NCBI GenBank assembly: GCA_942492555.1
Contig: CALOEX010000009.1
Span: forward strand, 1 to 64,000
DNA: 64,000 bases
Direction of reading: 5' to 3'
Source of the DNA: JBCCVH01 sp942492555
GTDB taxonomy: Bacteria; Bacteroidota; Bacteroidia; Cytophagales; Amoebophilaceae
Shown: in pieces, positions 52,951 to 61,545 of the stretch
Numbering within the stretch: the stretch's first letter is position 1
How the letters are laid out: every line of letters starts with the position of its first letter
The notes under the pieces: generated by a model
Told to the model about the DNA's origin: nothing
Databases searched by the model: none
Seen by the model: only the letters and a program-made list of their open reading frames with translations
Program-made: the position numbers and the translations under genes

Positions 52951-54639
52951 TTATGAATATAAATTTTTTTTTGGATTTGGGGACGTATTTGATAATATTG
53001 GTTTTTTATGGTGTATTGCGGATTGGTTGTTGTTGATTGCTTTTTTGCAGGTTTGTATGTTACTGAAGGTGTTTTGTGTTGCTCTATGTTGTTTTCCTAG
53101 TGTTTTTGCAAAAATGGTAAGTGCGTGTTGGTAGTGTTGCATTGCTTGGTTGTGTTTTTTTTGTTTTTGGTATATGATGCCGATGTTTGCAAGGATGAAG
53201 GCGTATTGTGTTGTGTTGGTTTTGTTTGTTTTTTTGTATGTGTTGATGATTTGTGTGTAAGCGTTTAGGGCTTGTGGATAAGTGTGTAGTGTTTGGTGTA
53301 GTTTGGCTAGTTTTTCTAGTGTTTGTAGGTATGTTTTATGGTTGGTTCCTAGTAGCTGTGCTTGTATGTTGAGGAGGTATTCTAGTGCGTTGCGTGCGTG
53401 TTGGTAGTGTTTTTTGTATGTGCATATTGAGGCGATATTTTCTAATATGGAGGTGCTTTCGGGTTCTTTAAGTTGATTTTTTTGATAGATGGTGAGGATT
53501 TGTGTGAATATGGAAATGGCTTGTGGATATTTGTGTTGGTTGTAGAGTATAAGTCCGATGTTGTTGAGTGTTTTGATGTAGTTGAGGCTTTGTGATCCTG
53601 TTGTGTGGTAGTAGATGGCTAGGGTTTTTTTCCAAATTTTGAGGGCGTCTTGTTGTTGGTTTAGTTGGTAGTATATGAGTGCGATGTTGTGTAGTGTAGA
53701 AGCTATGTTTTCGTTTTGTAGTCCTAGGGTGTTTCTAACGATATTAAGCATGTTGGTTGCGGGCATTAAGGTCGTGTGTTGTTGTTTTGCTTGGTTGTGT
53801 TTATTTGTGATTTTTTGGATGAGTTGTTGTAGTTGTAGTTTTTGTGTTTGTGTTTGTTTTAATTGTTGTTGTAGTTGTAGTTTTTGTGTTTGTGTTTGTT
53901 TTAATTGTTGTTGTAGTGTGGTAATGTGTTTATTTTCTATGTTCTGATGTAGTTTTTCTATGAGGATGTAGAAGGTGTCTTGTGGGTTTTGGGTTTGTAG
54001 TATGTGTTGGTTAATGTGTTGTTTGGCTAGTGTGGGTATTGTTTGCCAATGTAGGGTGTTGTTGTTGCATCCTTTTTTGTGAGATGTTGTTTTTTTTGTG
54101 TAGTGTAGGATGTTGTGGAGGATGTGTTTGCAGGGTGGGCAGATATCTGTGTTGATGGCGATGTGAGAGATGTATTTTTCTGGGCTTATTGCTAGCCATT
54201 GTAGTAGGGTGGGGATGATGTGGGTGGGTTGTGTTTGGATGATGTGGTAGGATAGTTGGTGGATGGTGTTGTGGAGGTTGGTGTCTGGTAGTCCTGTGTT
54301 GGTGAGGAGGTATTTTTTGTAGATGGTGTTTTTTGGGGTTGGTGTTGTTTGTCCTTCGTTTGTGTGTTTGGTGTGTTCAGTCGGGTTTTCGTTGGTTAGG
54401 ATGGCTAAGAGGAAGATGTTGTTGTTGTGTTGGGTGATTGTTTTTAAGTCTTGTTGGTATGTGTGTTGGTTGTTGATGTTTTGGAGGGTGTTGTCGATGG
54501 TGTTTTTTTGGGTGAGGGTGTAGTTGTTGGGTTGTGGGTGTGTATGTTTTTGTTGTGGTGATGCTGGAAGGCTTGCGTGTAGCAGTTGTGTAATGGCAAG
54601 GAGGAGAAATGTGTAGAGAAATAGTTTTTTTTGTTTCAT
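52951..54639 (-). CDS. Secreted TPR protein 3 with Cys motif and coiled coil
   Basis: 562 residues from the ATG at 54637-54639 (signal peptide LFLYTFLLLAITQLLHAS). A longer frame would run into tRNA-Phe and is rejected. Residues ~140-180 hold THIIPTLLQWL, then AINTDICPPCKHIL (C167, C170), a PCxxC step resembling deaminase-fold toxins but without the HxE partner. A Gln-rich coiled coil of two LKQTQTQKLQLQQ units follows (~245-275), then five or six TPRs (~310-540). First gene of the TPR array, 19 bp before TPR 2. Confidence 0.75.
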   Translation of the reverse strand: MKQKKLFLYTFLLLAITQLLHASLPASPQQKHTHPQPNNYTLTQKNTIDNTLQNINNQHTYQQDLKTITQHNNNIFLLAILTNENPTEHTKHTNEGQTTPTPKNTIYKKYLLTNTGLPDTNLHNTIHQLSYHIIQTQPTHIIPTLLQWLAISPEKYISHIAINTDICPPCKHILHNILHYTKKTTSHKKGCNNNTLHWQTIPTLAKQHINQHILQTQNPQDTFYILIEKLHQNIENKHITTLQQQLKQTQTQKLQLQQQLKQTQTQKLQLQQLIQKITNKHNQAKQQHTTLMPATNMLNIVRNTLGLQNENIASTLHNIALIYYQLNQQQDALKIWKKTLAIYYHTTGSQSLNYIKTLNNIGLILYNQHKYPQAISIFTQILTIYQKNQLKEPESTSILENIASICTYKKHYQHARNALEYLLNIQAQLLGTNHKTYLQTLEKLAKLHQTLHTYPQALNAYTQIINTYKKTNKTNTTQYAFILANIGIIYQKQKKHNQAMQHYQHALTIFAKTLGKQHRATQNTFSNIQTCKKAINNNQSAIHHKKPILSNTSPNPKKNLYS

Positions 54640-54810
54640 TTTTTGAGAGTTTGACTCGTTGGTAATGTAATGTTTTTTTATGATAAATAAAATTTTAGCT
54701 GCGCTAGGTGTGGTCTGGTGTGTTGTGAAGGTGAGAAAAGGGTGAATATGTTGGTAATGATGTGATGTTTTATTAGATTCGCTTGTTGAAAGTGATATGT
54801 GTGTAATATT

Positions 54811-54883
54811 GGTGATGTAGCTCACCTGGTAGAGCGCCGGTCTGAAGAACCGTAGGTAGGGGGTTCAAGTCCCTCCATCACCA
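54811..54883 (+). tRNA. tRNA-Phe (GAA)
   Basis: Acceptor GGTGATG pairs with CATCACC, D arm AGCTCAC-CTGGTAGAGC, anticodon loop CTGAAGA (GAA), T arm GGGGG-TTCAAGT-CCCTC. 73 nt with discriminator A, no encoded CCA. One weak pair in the anticodon stem. Confidence 0.92.
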
Positions 54884-54903
54884 CGACTTTTTATTTGTTT
54901 TTT

Positions 54904-56187
54904 ATGTATTTTGGAAATAAGAGAAAAGATTCTTTGTTTGCATGGCTGGTATGTTTGTGTGGAGCAGGTTTTTTCTTTTTTGATTTTTTGGTGATGACGA
55001 TTGAAGGTACGTTGAAAGATGAGATTAGTAGCTGTTTTGGTCTTGGATCGGAGAGTATGTATGTGGGTTGGATTGCTGGTTTTTTTCATGTTGGGAATTT
55101 TTTGTTTATTCTTGTTGCTGCGTATTGTTTGGATCATTATTCTGTTCGTAAGATTACTTTAGGGGCGTTGTTGGGTGCTGTTTGTAGTACGGTTTTAATG
55201 TCGGTTGCACCTACGGTTTGGTTGTTTGGTATAGCGCGTTTTTTGTTTGGTGCTTGTCATTCTTTTTGTTTTTTATGTATGTCTACGTTGATAGGCCGTT
55301 GGTTTTCAGAGGGGAAGCGTGGTCAGGTGACGGGTGTTTGTATTGCTGTAGGTATCTCTGGTATTCTGTGTTGTCAATTTGTTGCGAAGGGTTTGTTTGT
55401 GCGGGTTGGGTTGTCTGGTACACTGGGTTTTTTTGCTGGTTTTGGGGTAGTTGTGTTGTTGATGGTTTGGTTGTGTGTGTATGATTTTCCTGAAGATGGT
55501 GATGTGGTGGTTGTGGAGGGTGGTGTGTTGATGTTTTTGAAGATGGCGATGAAAAATGGTAAAAATTGGTTGTATGCGTGTTATGCGGGTTTTATGAATG
55601 CTCCTTATATGGTATTGTTGATTTATGTGGTTCCTTTTTTACAGCATGTGCATGGTTTTGGGGAGCAGGCGACTGGGTTGCCTTTGTATTTAACGGTGGG
55701 TTATATTGCTGGTGCTCCTATTATTGGGTTTATGTCTGGATGGTATGGTAGTGGGCGGATGATGATTGGGGGGAGTGTTGTTACGTTTCTTTTGTTGGTG
55801 GGTTTGTTTTATGTTCCATCTGCATATCTTCTGACTTCTTGCGTGTTGATTAAAGGGATGCTGTTTTTGCTTGGTGTTGCGATTATTGCACAAATATTAA
55901 GTTATCCTGCTATTGCATTGGAAAATCCTGGGTATATGGGTGCTAGTGCTATGAGTATTGCATCGTTGGTGGTAATGGGTAGTATTTCGTTGTTTCAAAC
56001 TGCAACGTCTTTGTTATTGGATTTTCGTAGGCCTATAGGTGTGGATGCTACAAAGTATGTGTATAGTGCTGGGGATTATATTGTTGCGTTTTCTCCTTTT
56101 TTGGTGGCTGTGTTGTTGAGTTGTGTGATTGCGGTATATGTTTATTGGAAGGAGGGTAGTCATAGGAATGGTGTAGGTGTTGACTAG
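54904..56187 (+). CDS. MFS transporter
   Basis: 427 residues from ATG 54904. Twelve hydrophobic helices. The A-like motif is at LDHYSVRKITLGALLG near 75-92, followed by FLFGACHSFCFLCMSTLIGRW. Symporter-type major facilitator protein, substrate unknown. It lies 20 bp after tRNA-Phe on the same strand. Codons are strongly G/T-biased like the next two genes. Confidence 0.85.
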   Translation: MYFGNKRKDSLFAWLVCLCGAGFFFFDFLVMTIEGTLKDEISSCFGLGSESMYVGWIAGFFHVGNFLFILVAAYCLDHYSVRKITLGALLGAVCSTVLMSVAPTVWLFGIARFLFGACHSFCFLCMSTLIGRWFSEGKRGQVTGVCIAVGISGILCCQFVAKGLFVRVGLSGTLGFFAGFGVVVLLMVWLCVYDFPEDGDVVVVEGGVLMFLKMAMKNGKNWLYACYAGFMNAPYMVLLIYVVPFLQHVHGFGEQATGLPLYLTVGYIAGAPIIGFMSGWYGSGRMMIGGSVVTFLLLVGLFYVPSAYLLTSCVLIKGMLFLLGVAIIAQILSYPAIALENPGYMGASAMSIASLVVMGSISLFQTATSLLLDFRRPIGVDATKYVYSAGDYIVAFSPFLVAVLLSCVIAVYVYWKEGSHRNGVGVD

Positions 56188-56219
56188 GGTGTTTTTGGTT
56201 TATTTTTAATGGTTGCATT

Positions 56220-56840
56220 ATGGCTAAGTTATATTTTTATTATGCGGCAATGAATGCGGGTAAGAGTACGATGTTATTGCAGAATAATTATAATTATTTA
56301 GAGCGGGGTTTAGTGCCTTTGCTGTTTTTACCGGAGGTTGTTGCGAAGGGGGTAAGTAAGATTACGTCGCGTATTGGTATTGAAGCGCCTGCTGTTTTGT
56401 TTGATCGAGATTTTGATTTTTTTGATTATGTGCGTGGTTGCTTGGATGTTTCAGGGCAGTATTTGCATTGTATTATGGTTGATGAGGTGCAGTTTTTGAC
56501 GAGGACTCAGGTGGAGGGTTTGGCGCGTGCTGTGGATGTTTTTGATATTGTTGTGGAGGCATATGGTTTGCGTACGGATTTTCAAGGGGAGCTTTTTGAG
56601 GGGAGTAGGTGTTTGTTGGCGTTGGCGGATGAATTGGTGGAGTTGAAGACGGTGTGTCATTGTGGTGAGAAGGCGATTATGAATATGCGTACGGATGCTG
56701 GGGGGAATAAGTTGGTTTTGGGACCTCAGGTGCAGATTGGAGGGAATGATATGTATATTTCTACGTGTCGTAAGCATTTTATGGAGGGTAGGACTTTACC
56801 TTTTTTCCGGGTTAAGCATGGTGAGGTTAAAGTGGATTAG
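56220..56840 (+). CDS. tdk: Thymidine kinase (type II)
   Basis: 206 residues. P-loop MNAGKSTMLL near residue 11-20, Walker B-like VDEVQFLT near 88-95 with catalytic Glu, and structural zinc cysteines CHCG and CRKH at the C-terminal lasso. Salvages thymidine to dTMP, useful for an intracellular bacterium importing nucleosides. 33 bp after the MFS gene, 36 bp before the YicC start. Confidence 0.93.
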   Translation: MAKLYFYYAAMNAGKSTMLLQNNYNYLERGLVPLLFLPEVVAKGVSKITSRIGIEAPAVLFDRDFDFFDYVRGCLDVSGQYLHCIMVDEVQFLTRTQVEGLARAVDVFDIVVEAYGLRTDFQGELFEGSRCLLALADELVELKTVCHCGEKAIMNMRTDAGGNKLVLGPQVQIGGNDMYISTCRKHFMEGRTLPFFRVKHGEVKVD

Positions 56841-56876
56841 TATTTAATATTTTTTATGAAAAAAATGGAGGTTAAT

Positions 56877-57740
56877 ATGATGCGGTATTCTATGACGGGT
56901 TATGGTGAGTGTACGGAGGTAGTGGATGATGTGGTGGTGTCTGTGGGGGTTCAGTCGTTGAATGGTCGCTATTTGGATGTTGTTTTTAATGCTCCTAGGA
57001 GTTTGAATAGGGTGTTAGCGGGATGGCGTAAGGTGATTGGGGAGAAGTTTGTGCGTGGGAATGTGGAGGTTAATGTTGATTTGCGTGTTAAAGATGCTCC
57101 TTTGCCTGTTAATGTTTCTTCTGATAGTATTGAGCGGTGTTATGTTTATTTGAAGGGTTTGTCGAAAGATTTGCAAGCGGATGGTGATTTGTTTGGTTTG
57201 ACATTGAAGTTGTTGATGAAAAATCAGGGTGATCTTGTGTTGAATGAGGTTCAAGAGGATTGTCTTGAGCGTGTTTTTGCTAGGGCGTGTCAGGAGTGTC
57301 TTCATGCTAGGGATAGGGAGGGGAAGTATCTTGTTGCTCAAATTATGGGGTGTTTGCAGGTGTTGCGAGATGGGTTATCTCGTATTGTTGCGCATATGCC
57401 TTTACGGAGGGAACAGTTGAGAAAAAATTTGGAGGAGCGTATTAAGGTTCGTGAGAGTATGGTTGATATGGATAGGTGGGAACAGGAGGTTTTGTATTTT
57501 TTGGAAAAGATGAATATAGAGGAGGAGTGTGTTCGTTGTGAGAGTCATATACAATATGCACATGAGTTGCTTGGGGGGGATAGACCTGTTGGGCAACGTT
57601 TGTTATTTATTGTGCAAGAGTTGTTGAGGGAGGTGAATACAATTGGTGCAAAGGTTCAAAATGCTATGATGCAACAATGGGTTGTGTCTATGAAGCAGTC
57701 TTTGGAGGATATTAAAGAGCAGGCGCGTAATTTGTTGTAA
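56877..57740 (+). CDS. YicC/YloC family endoribonuclease-like protein
   Basis: 287 residues. Starts MMRYSMTGYG, the family N-terminal signature, 5 bp after a GGAGG (56867-56871) that favours ATG 56877 over the ATG at 56856. SLNGRYLDVVFNAP and the C-terminal VQELLREVNTIGAKVQN are conserved. YicC proteins are endoribonucleases acting on RNA, a role shown in E. coli and relatives. Confidence 0.9.
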   Translation: MMRYSMTGYGECTEVVDDVVVSVGVQSLNGRYLDVVFNAPRSLNRVLAGWRKVIGEKFVRGNVEVNVDLRVKDAPLPVNVSSDSIERCYVYLKGLSKDLQADGDLFGLTLKLLMKNQGDLVLNEVQEDCLERVFARACQECLHARDREGKYLVAQIMGCLQVLRDGLSRIVAHMPLRREQLRKNLEERIKVRESMVDMDRWEQEVLYFLEKMNIEEECVRCESHIQYAHELLGGDRPVGQRLLFIVQELLREVNTIGAKVQNAMMQQWVVSMKQSLEDIKEQARNLL

Positions 57741-57835
57741 GGGGATTGTTTATGTAGGATATGATGGATTGGATTTATTATGTGTTTGGTATAAGAAATT
57801 TTTGATTTTTTTGTTGGTAGTTGTAGGGGTGTTTT

Positions 57836-58618
57836 TTATTGAGTGTATGGTGTCATTATGGTTTTTTTTAGCATGATCATGCTAGGTTTTATTCTTGCGT
57901 GCAGTAAGCTTTCATTTGTTGTTTTAGGTTGATCTTTTTTTAACAATAGGTATTTTTGATATGTATTGATAATGGTTTCGAAAAAAATAAAGTCTTGTTT
58001 GTAGGGAGTGCATGCTAATGAAATAATTATTTGTAGTAAGGTGGTTTTTTGTTCTTCTTTGCTTTCTGCATAGATTTTCTGTATATATTCTAGGTTTTGG
58101 CTATTAAATGTTTTGATAAGGTTGTTTGCTGTTTGCCAATTTTTGTTAAATAGTTCTTGGTAGTCGCATTGGGTGTTTTTTAGGTTAGCATTGGTGAATA
58201 TGGTGAGAGGTGTTATTACTGTATTTTTAAATATAGCTCCTTCTAGGTTAGTCCCACTAAAATTTGTTGTTGAAAGGTTGATGTTGATGAAGATACAGTT
58301 TTTGAGATTCCAATTTGTAAAGTTTTTATTTGTGTAGTTAGCATTTGTTATTTTTATAGGCAAGGTGAAAAAATAATTGAAAAGAATGTTTTTTATTGCT
58401 TCAGGAATGGGTGTGTGGCTGTATTTTTTTATGAAATTTGTTAGAAAAGTGTTTTGTTGATTGCTTGACAAGTCTGCTAACTTGAGCATGAGATTATATG
58501 AAGTGTCTTGTGTGATTTTGGAGTTGTTATTTTGGTTAGGGGTGCTGGCACAGATGTATGTAGGGGTGCTTATGTATAATATGATGATGAAAAGGAAGAG
58601 GGTATGTTGTGTTTTCAT
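57836..58618 (-). CDS. Secreted pentapeptide-repeat protein, short paralogue
   Basis: 260 residues. Signal peptide (TLFLFIIILYISTPTYICAS). Pentapeptide-like units at ~88-150: NYTNKNFTNWNLKNCIFINI, NFSGTNLEGAIFKNTVITPL, then ANLKNTQCDY. Paralogue of the 391-residue protein at 35443-36618, which has the same order (helical lead, pentapeptides, ~CDY step, helical tail). No function known. Confidence 0.65.
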   Translation of the reverse strand: MKTQHTLFLFIIILYISTPTYICASTPNQNNNSKITQDTSYNLMLKLADLSSNQQNTFLTNFIKKYSHTPIPEAIKNILFNYFFTLPIKITNANYTNKNFTNWNLKNCIFININLSTTNFSGTNLEGAIFKNTVITPLTIFTNANLKNTQCDYQELFNKNWQTANNLIKTFNSQNLEYIQKIYAESKEEQKTTLLQIIISLACTPYKQDFIFFETIINTYQKYLLLKKDQPKTTNESLLHARIKPSMIMLKKTIMTPYTQ

Positions 58619-59026
58619 TTGAAAATGTTGTTAAAAATCTGGGCGAATGTAATGAACAAAGTTTGAATGGCAAATTTTTTTGAATGGGGGTTACTATTAT
58701 GATGCTGTGTGAAGAATTCTATGACTTGAGCAAATCATTACTACTATTTTTTTTCATACATTTTTCCTTGTGTCACACAGATCGGTACAAATGTGTATGC
58801 GTCTGTTTTCGTTTGTTATGATTGTGTATCCATTAAAAAGTAGCATAGGTGTCCAGGCTCTAGCATAGTAGCGGAGCTACGTGCTAGAGCCTGGACGTAG
58901 CGTAAGCAATAGGAATGTGTGTAAAAAAGGAAATTTGGATGCTTAAATACAATGAATTTTGGCTTGTTTAGGTAAAAAACACACGTCAGCACATTGCAAC
59001 GCAAAACTTCTCCCTCTAGACTATGT
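58619..59026. other. Intergenic region holding a hairpin repeat
   Basis: About 400 bp with no recognisable gene. It holds the strong hairpin at 58850-58895. A 62-codon open frame across the hairpin is an artefact of the repeat. Confidence 0.55.
58850..58895. repeat. 46-bp hairpin repeat, copy A
   Basis: Arms GTCCAGGCTCTAGCA (58850-58864) and its complement (58881-58895), with an inner GTAGC-gga-GCTAC stem. The preceding 16 bp (aaaaagtagcataggt) also match copy B at 59839-59884. Too long and GC-rich for a normal terminator here, no T run; a REP- or MITE-like element is possible. Confidence 0.85.
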
Positions 59027-59731
59027 CTATCTGATTGTAAAATCTTGTAGTTTTAGGATGCCTTGCATCAGTGTTATAAACGTTGTGTTTTGGAGAAGCC
59101 ATGGTGGAAAGGTGCTGTGGCTTTGTACTTCTTTAAAGCATGTGGGTGATCCTCTCATTTTTTGGATATAGGTTGCTACTTGTTTATGATCAATGGTAAT
59201 GTGCCACAGAATGCTATAAGCGGTTATGTTGGTTTGGCTTTGGTCTATTTCATACCGATATGAGTTGCGGATGCCTGTGTAGTTTGTGGTGCTTGTGCAT
59301 TTTCTTTTTTTGGTATTTTTTGTTCTTTGTTTGTTTTTGAGGTGCTTTGCGATGTAGTAAACGATGATGAAAATGCGAAATAGTTTGTTTTGGTTTAGTG
59401 TATGTTCTGTAGGGGTTTCACTTTGCTTTTTTTTGCCTTTGGGTTCTTCTCCTACGTTGATGCGAGAAAATTTGAGGCGCCATACTTTTCTTGGTTTGCC
59501 TTTAGGGTTTGGGGTGGTGGAGTGTGTTTGACCTGCTGCTCTTTCTTCTCCTTCTCTTCGTTCATCATCATCATCCGGGCCACTGGTTGTAGGTTTGGTG
59601 GGTTTTGGTGTGGGGTTGTTTTCTTTTTGATTTTTTAGGTTTTTTCTTTCTATGAAGAAGTAGCTTAAGGTAGTGAACAGTATGCTTATGAAGCTTGGGA
59701 CAGTGAAAACTATCATATATGATTTGTTCAT
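59027..59731 (-). CDS. Hypothetical membrane-anchored protein
   Basis: 234 residues from the ATG at 59729-59731. One N-terminal membrane helix (MIVFTVPSFISILFTTLSYFF), then a charged low-complexity region (GPDDDDERREGEERAAG) and a basic, partly hydrophobic C-terminal half. No family recognised. A longer frame upstream reads through hairpin copy B and is rejected. Confidence 0.5.
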   Translation of the reverse strand: MNKSYMIVFTVPSFISILFTTLSYFFIERKNLKNQKENNPTPKPTKPTTSGPDDDDERREGEERAAGQTHSTTPNPKGKPRKVWRLKFSRINVGEEPKGKKKQSETPTEHTLNQNKLFRIFIIVYYIAKHLKNKQRTKNTKKRKCTSTTNYTGIRNSYRYEIDQSQTNITAYSILWHITIDHKQVATYIQKMRGSPTCFKEVQSHSTFPPWLLQNTTFITLMQGILKLQDFTIR

Positions 59732-59838
59732 ATTTGTATATAAACATATATTTTTAATTTTGCAAAATTTTGGATATAAAATTATTTTTATAGTTTTTCC
59801 TAATGTTTTCCTAATGTGAGTTAAAAAGTAGCATAGGT

Positions 59839-59884
59839 GTCCAGGCTCTAGCACGTAGCTTTGCTACTATGCTAGAGCCTGGAC
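59839..59884. repeat. 46-bp hairpin repeat, copy B
   Basis: Same arms as copy A (59839-59853 and 59870-59884). The inner part is cGTAGC-ttt-GCTACta, the reverse complement of copy A's inner part apart from the loop bases, while the left flank has the same orientation. Confidence 0.85.
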
Positions 59885-59974
59885 ATAGTGTTAGGGTAGT
59901 GATGTGATTATAGAGTGTTGTTCAGAAATGGTTACTAGTATGTTATGCTGTGATTTTTTTGATGGTGTTGCTAT

Positions 59975-60532
59975 TTATTTGTGGTTTTTGGAGGGGTTTG
60001 TATGTTCTTTTTTTATGTTTTTTACTACTGTGTAATGATATGTGCTGAAAAGCAGGCATATGCTTAGCATGAGCCATTTTGTTTTTTTGCATGTTTGTTG
60101 CGTACGGATGAGTTCATTGTGGTAGAGTAGGTTTTTTTGTTGTATGCTTGAGGAGTGTTCATTGTTAAAGGCATTTTTAATTAACCATGCTAGGTTGTTT
60201 TTGTAAGTTTGTACATTTTGTGTCAATTGCATGTGTTTTGGGGTTTTTCCTGTTTTGGGTTCAAGGTGGTTGAGTGTTGTTTCTAGTTTTTCTAGTGTTT
60301 GCATGAGATTGTCATAGGTGTGTGTTTCTGGGTCTTTTTTGCCTTGGGGTAGCATGTCGTGTACTGTGATATCGTCTTCTCTTTTTTTTATATACCATGC
60401 TATTTTTTTTATTTCTTTTTGGATGTGTTCTAGTTCATGTTCTGCATGATTATGGGCGAGTACTGATGAAGAATGGTTTATGCTGCTTATTATGCAACAT
60501 AGATAGGTTATTATTTTTTTTGTGTGAAGCAT
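59975..60532 (-). CDS. Hypothetical secreted protein with C-terminal membrane helix
   Basis: 185 residues. Signal peptide (KIITYLCCIISSINHSSSVLA), a helical charged body (HAEHELEHIQKEIKKI), and a C-terminal hydrophobic segment (WLMLSICLLFSTYHY) before a basic tail. No family recognised. Probably anchored in the inner membrane facing the periplasm. Confidence 0.5.
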   Translation of the reverse strand: MLHTKKIITYLCCIISSINHSSSVLAHNHAEHELEHIQKEIKKIAWYIKKREDDITVHDMLPQGKKDPETHTYDNLMQTLEKLETTLNHLEPKTGKTPKHMQLTQNVQTYKNNLAWLIKNAFNNEHSSSIQQKNLLYHNELIRTQQTCKKTKWLMLSICLLFSTYHYTVVKNIKKEHTNPSKNHK

Positions 60533-60887
60533 GGTTGATGTATTTGAATTTTTTTGCTTTTTTGCGGGGTTATAGGATGTTGTATTATGTAGGAGTTTTG
60601 TGAAAATATAATGATAAAAAATGAAAATTTCTTTTTTATTTAAAAATAGAGTAGGCTGATATGTTGGGGCTGGTTTATGAAACTGTGCTTTGGTTAAAAA
60701 AATGCAAATTGATGTTGTTAGGTATGTAAGTGTCTTTGCTACAGTGGATATGTTAATGGAGCAGATAAGTACATAAGATTTTAGGAGTTTGCATAGATGG
60801 TAGTTTGTGATTTTTTTATTTAAAATTTTGCATTTTTGCTATTATATAGTTAATATGTAATTGATATTTATCTAAATTTTAAACAAA
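60533..60887. other. Intergenic region without a recognisable gene
   Basis: About 355 bp between divergent genes, T-rich. No RNA gene or long open frame with family resemblance. Promoters for both neighbours must lie here but none is clear. Confidence 0.5.
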
Positions 60888-61160
60888 ATGAACAACAAAA
60901 AGTTTTTATTTTTATATTTGATAAGCTTTTTTTCTTACAATATATTTGCTTCGGAGACAGATCATAAACTTGTTCGTCCTAAGACGCATGAGATGGAATT
61001 TACATGCCCTAAGTGTGGACAAAGATATAAAGGATATGTTCCTCATTGTTCTTGTGAACCTTATAATAAGGATGTAGGTCATACAGGTGTCAATAAACTT
61101 GGCAATTGGTTTAATGGTTTTAATGCTTTTATAAAAGGTAAGCTACAGGTTGTTGCTTAG
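60888..61160 (+). CDS. Small secreted Cys-rich protein
   Basis: 90 residues. Signal peptide (KKFLFLYLISFFSYNIFAS), then TCPKCGQRYKGYVPHCSCE, four cysteines in a zinc-ribbon-like CPxCG...CxC layout, and GNWFNGFNAFIKG at the end. No family recognised. An exported mini zinc ribbon would be a plausible effector or toxin fragment, but this is inference. Confidence 0.55.
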   Translation: MNNKKFLFLYLISFFSYNIFASETDHKLVRPKTHEMEFTCPKCGQRYKGYVPHCSCEPYNKDVGHTGVNKLGNWFNGFNAFIKGKLQVVA

Positions 61161-61545
61161 TATTATGGTGGTTGTGTATTGCTACAAAACATGTTGTCTT
61201 GTAACAGACTATATACAATACTTTTTTCATATGCGTAAGCTTTTGTGTGGCAAAACGTACTGTTTAGTGACATGAATGTAGTGTTTATGAATAGTTGGGT
61301 GGATTGATAATTTGTATGATGTTGCAATGACAAGGTGTTTTATTGGATATCAAGAAGGAGGGTTTGGTTTTTTTCACTATGCATGTAATGGTGGGGTGTT
61401 TATCTAGTTGTGTAAATTTGTTCTAAAACTTAAGGTATAAAGAATCATAAAAAGGTACTTTACTAATGGAATCTTTGAGTTTGTACAATCATACCAAACC
61501 GTGTACAAAAATGTATACTGCCAACAAAAAAACGTTACCCCCAAA
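61161..61545. other. Intergenic region without a recognisable gene
   Basis: About 385 bp between convergent genes. AT-rich. No convincing coding frame; small open frames lack resemblance to anything known. Confidence 0.5.

Noticed and set aside
54640..54825. Longer 5' extension of TPR protein 3
   Set aside because: Would start at GTG inside tRNA-Phe; the internal ATG has a proper signal peptide.
54895..54903. TTG start for the MFS gene
   Set aside because: An ATG lies three codons later; TTG adds only MFF.
58816..59004. Short frame and N-terminal extension reading MLEPGHLCYFL
   Set aside because: It is a translation of the hairpin repeat, shared by both copies; real start of the neighbour is placed at 59731.
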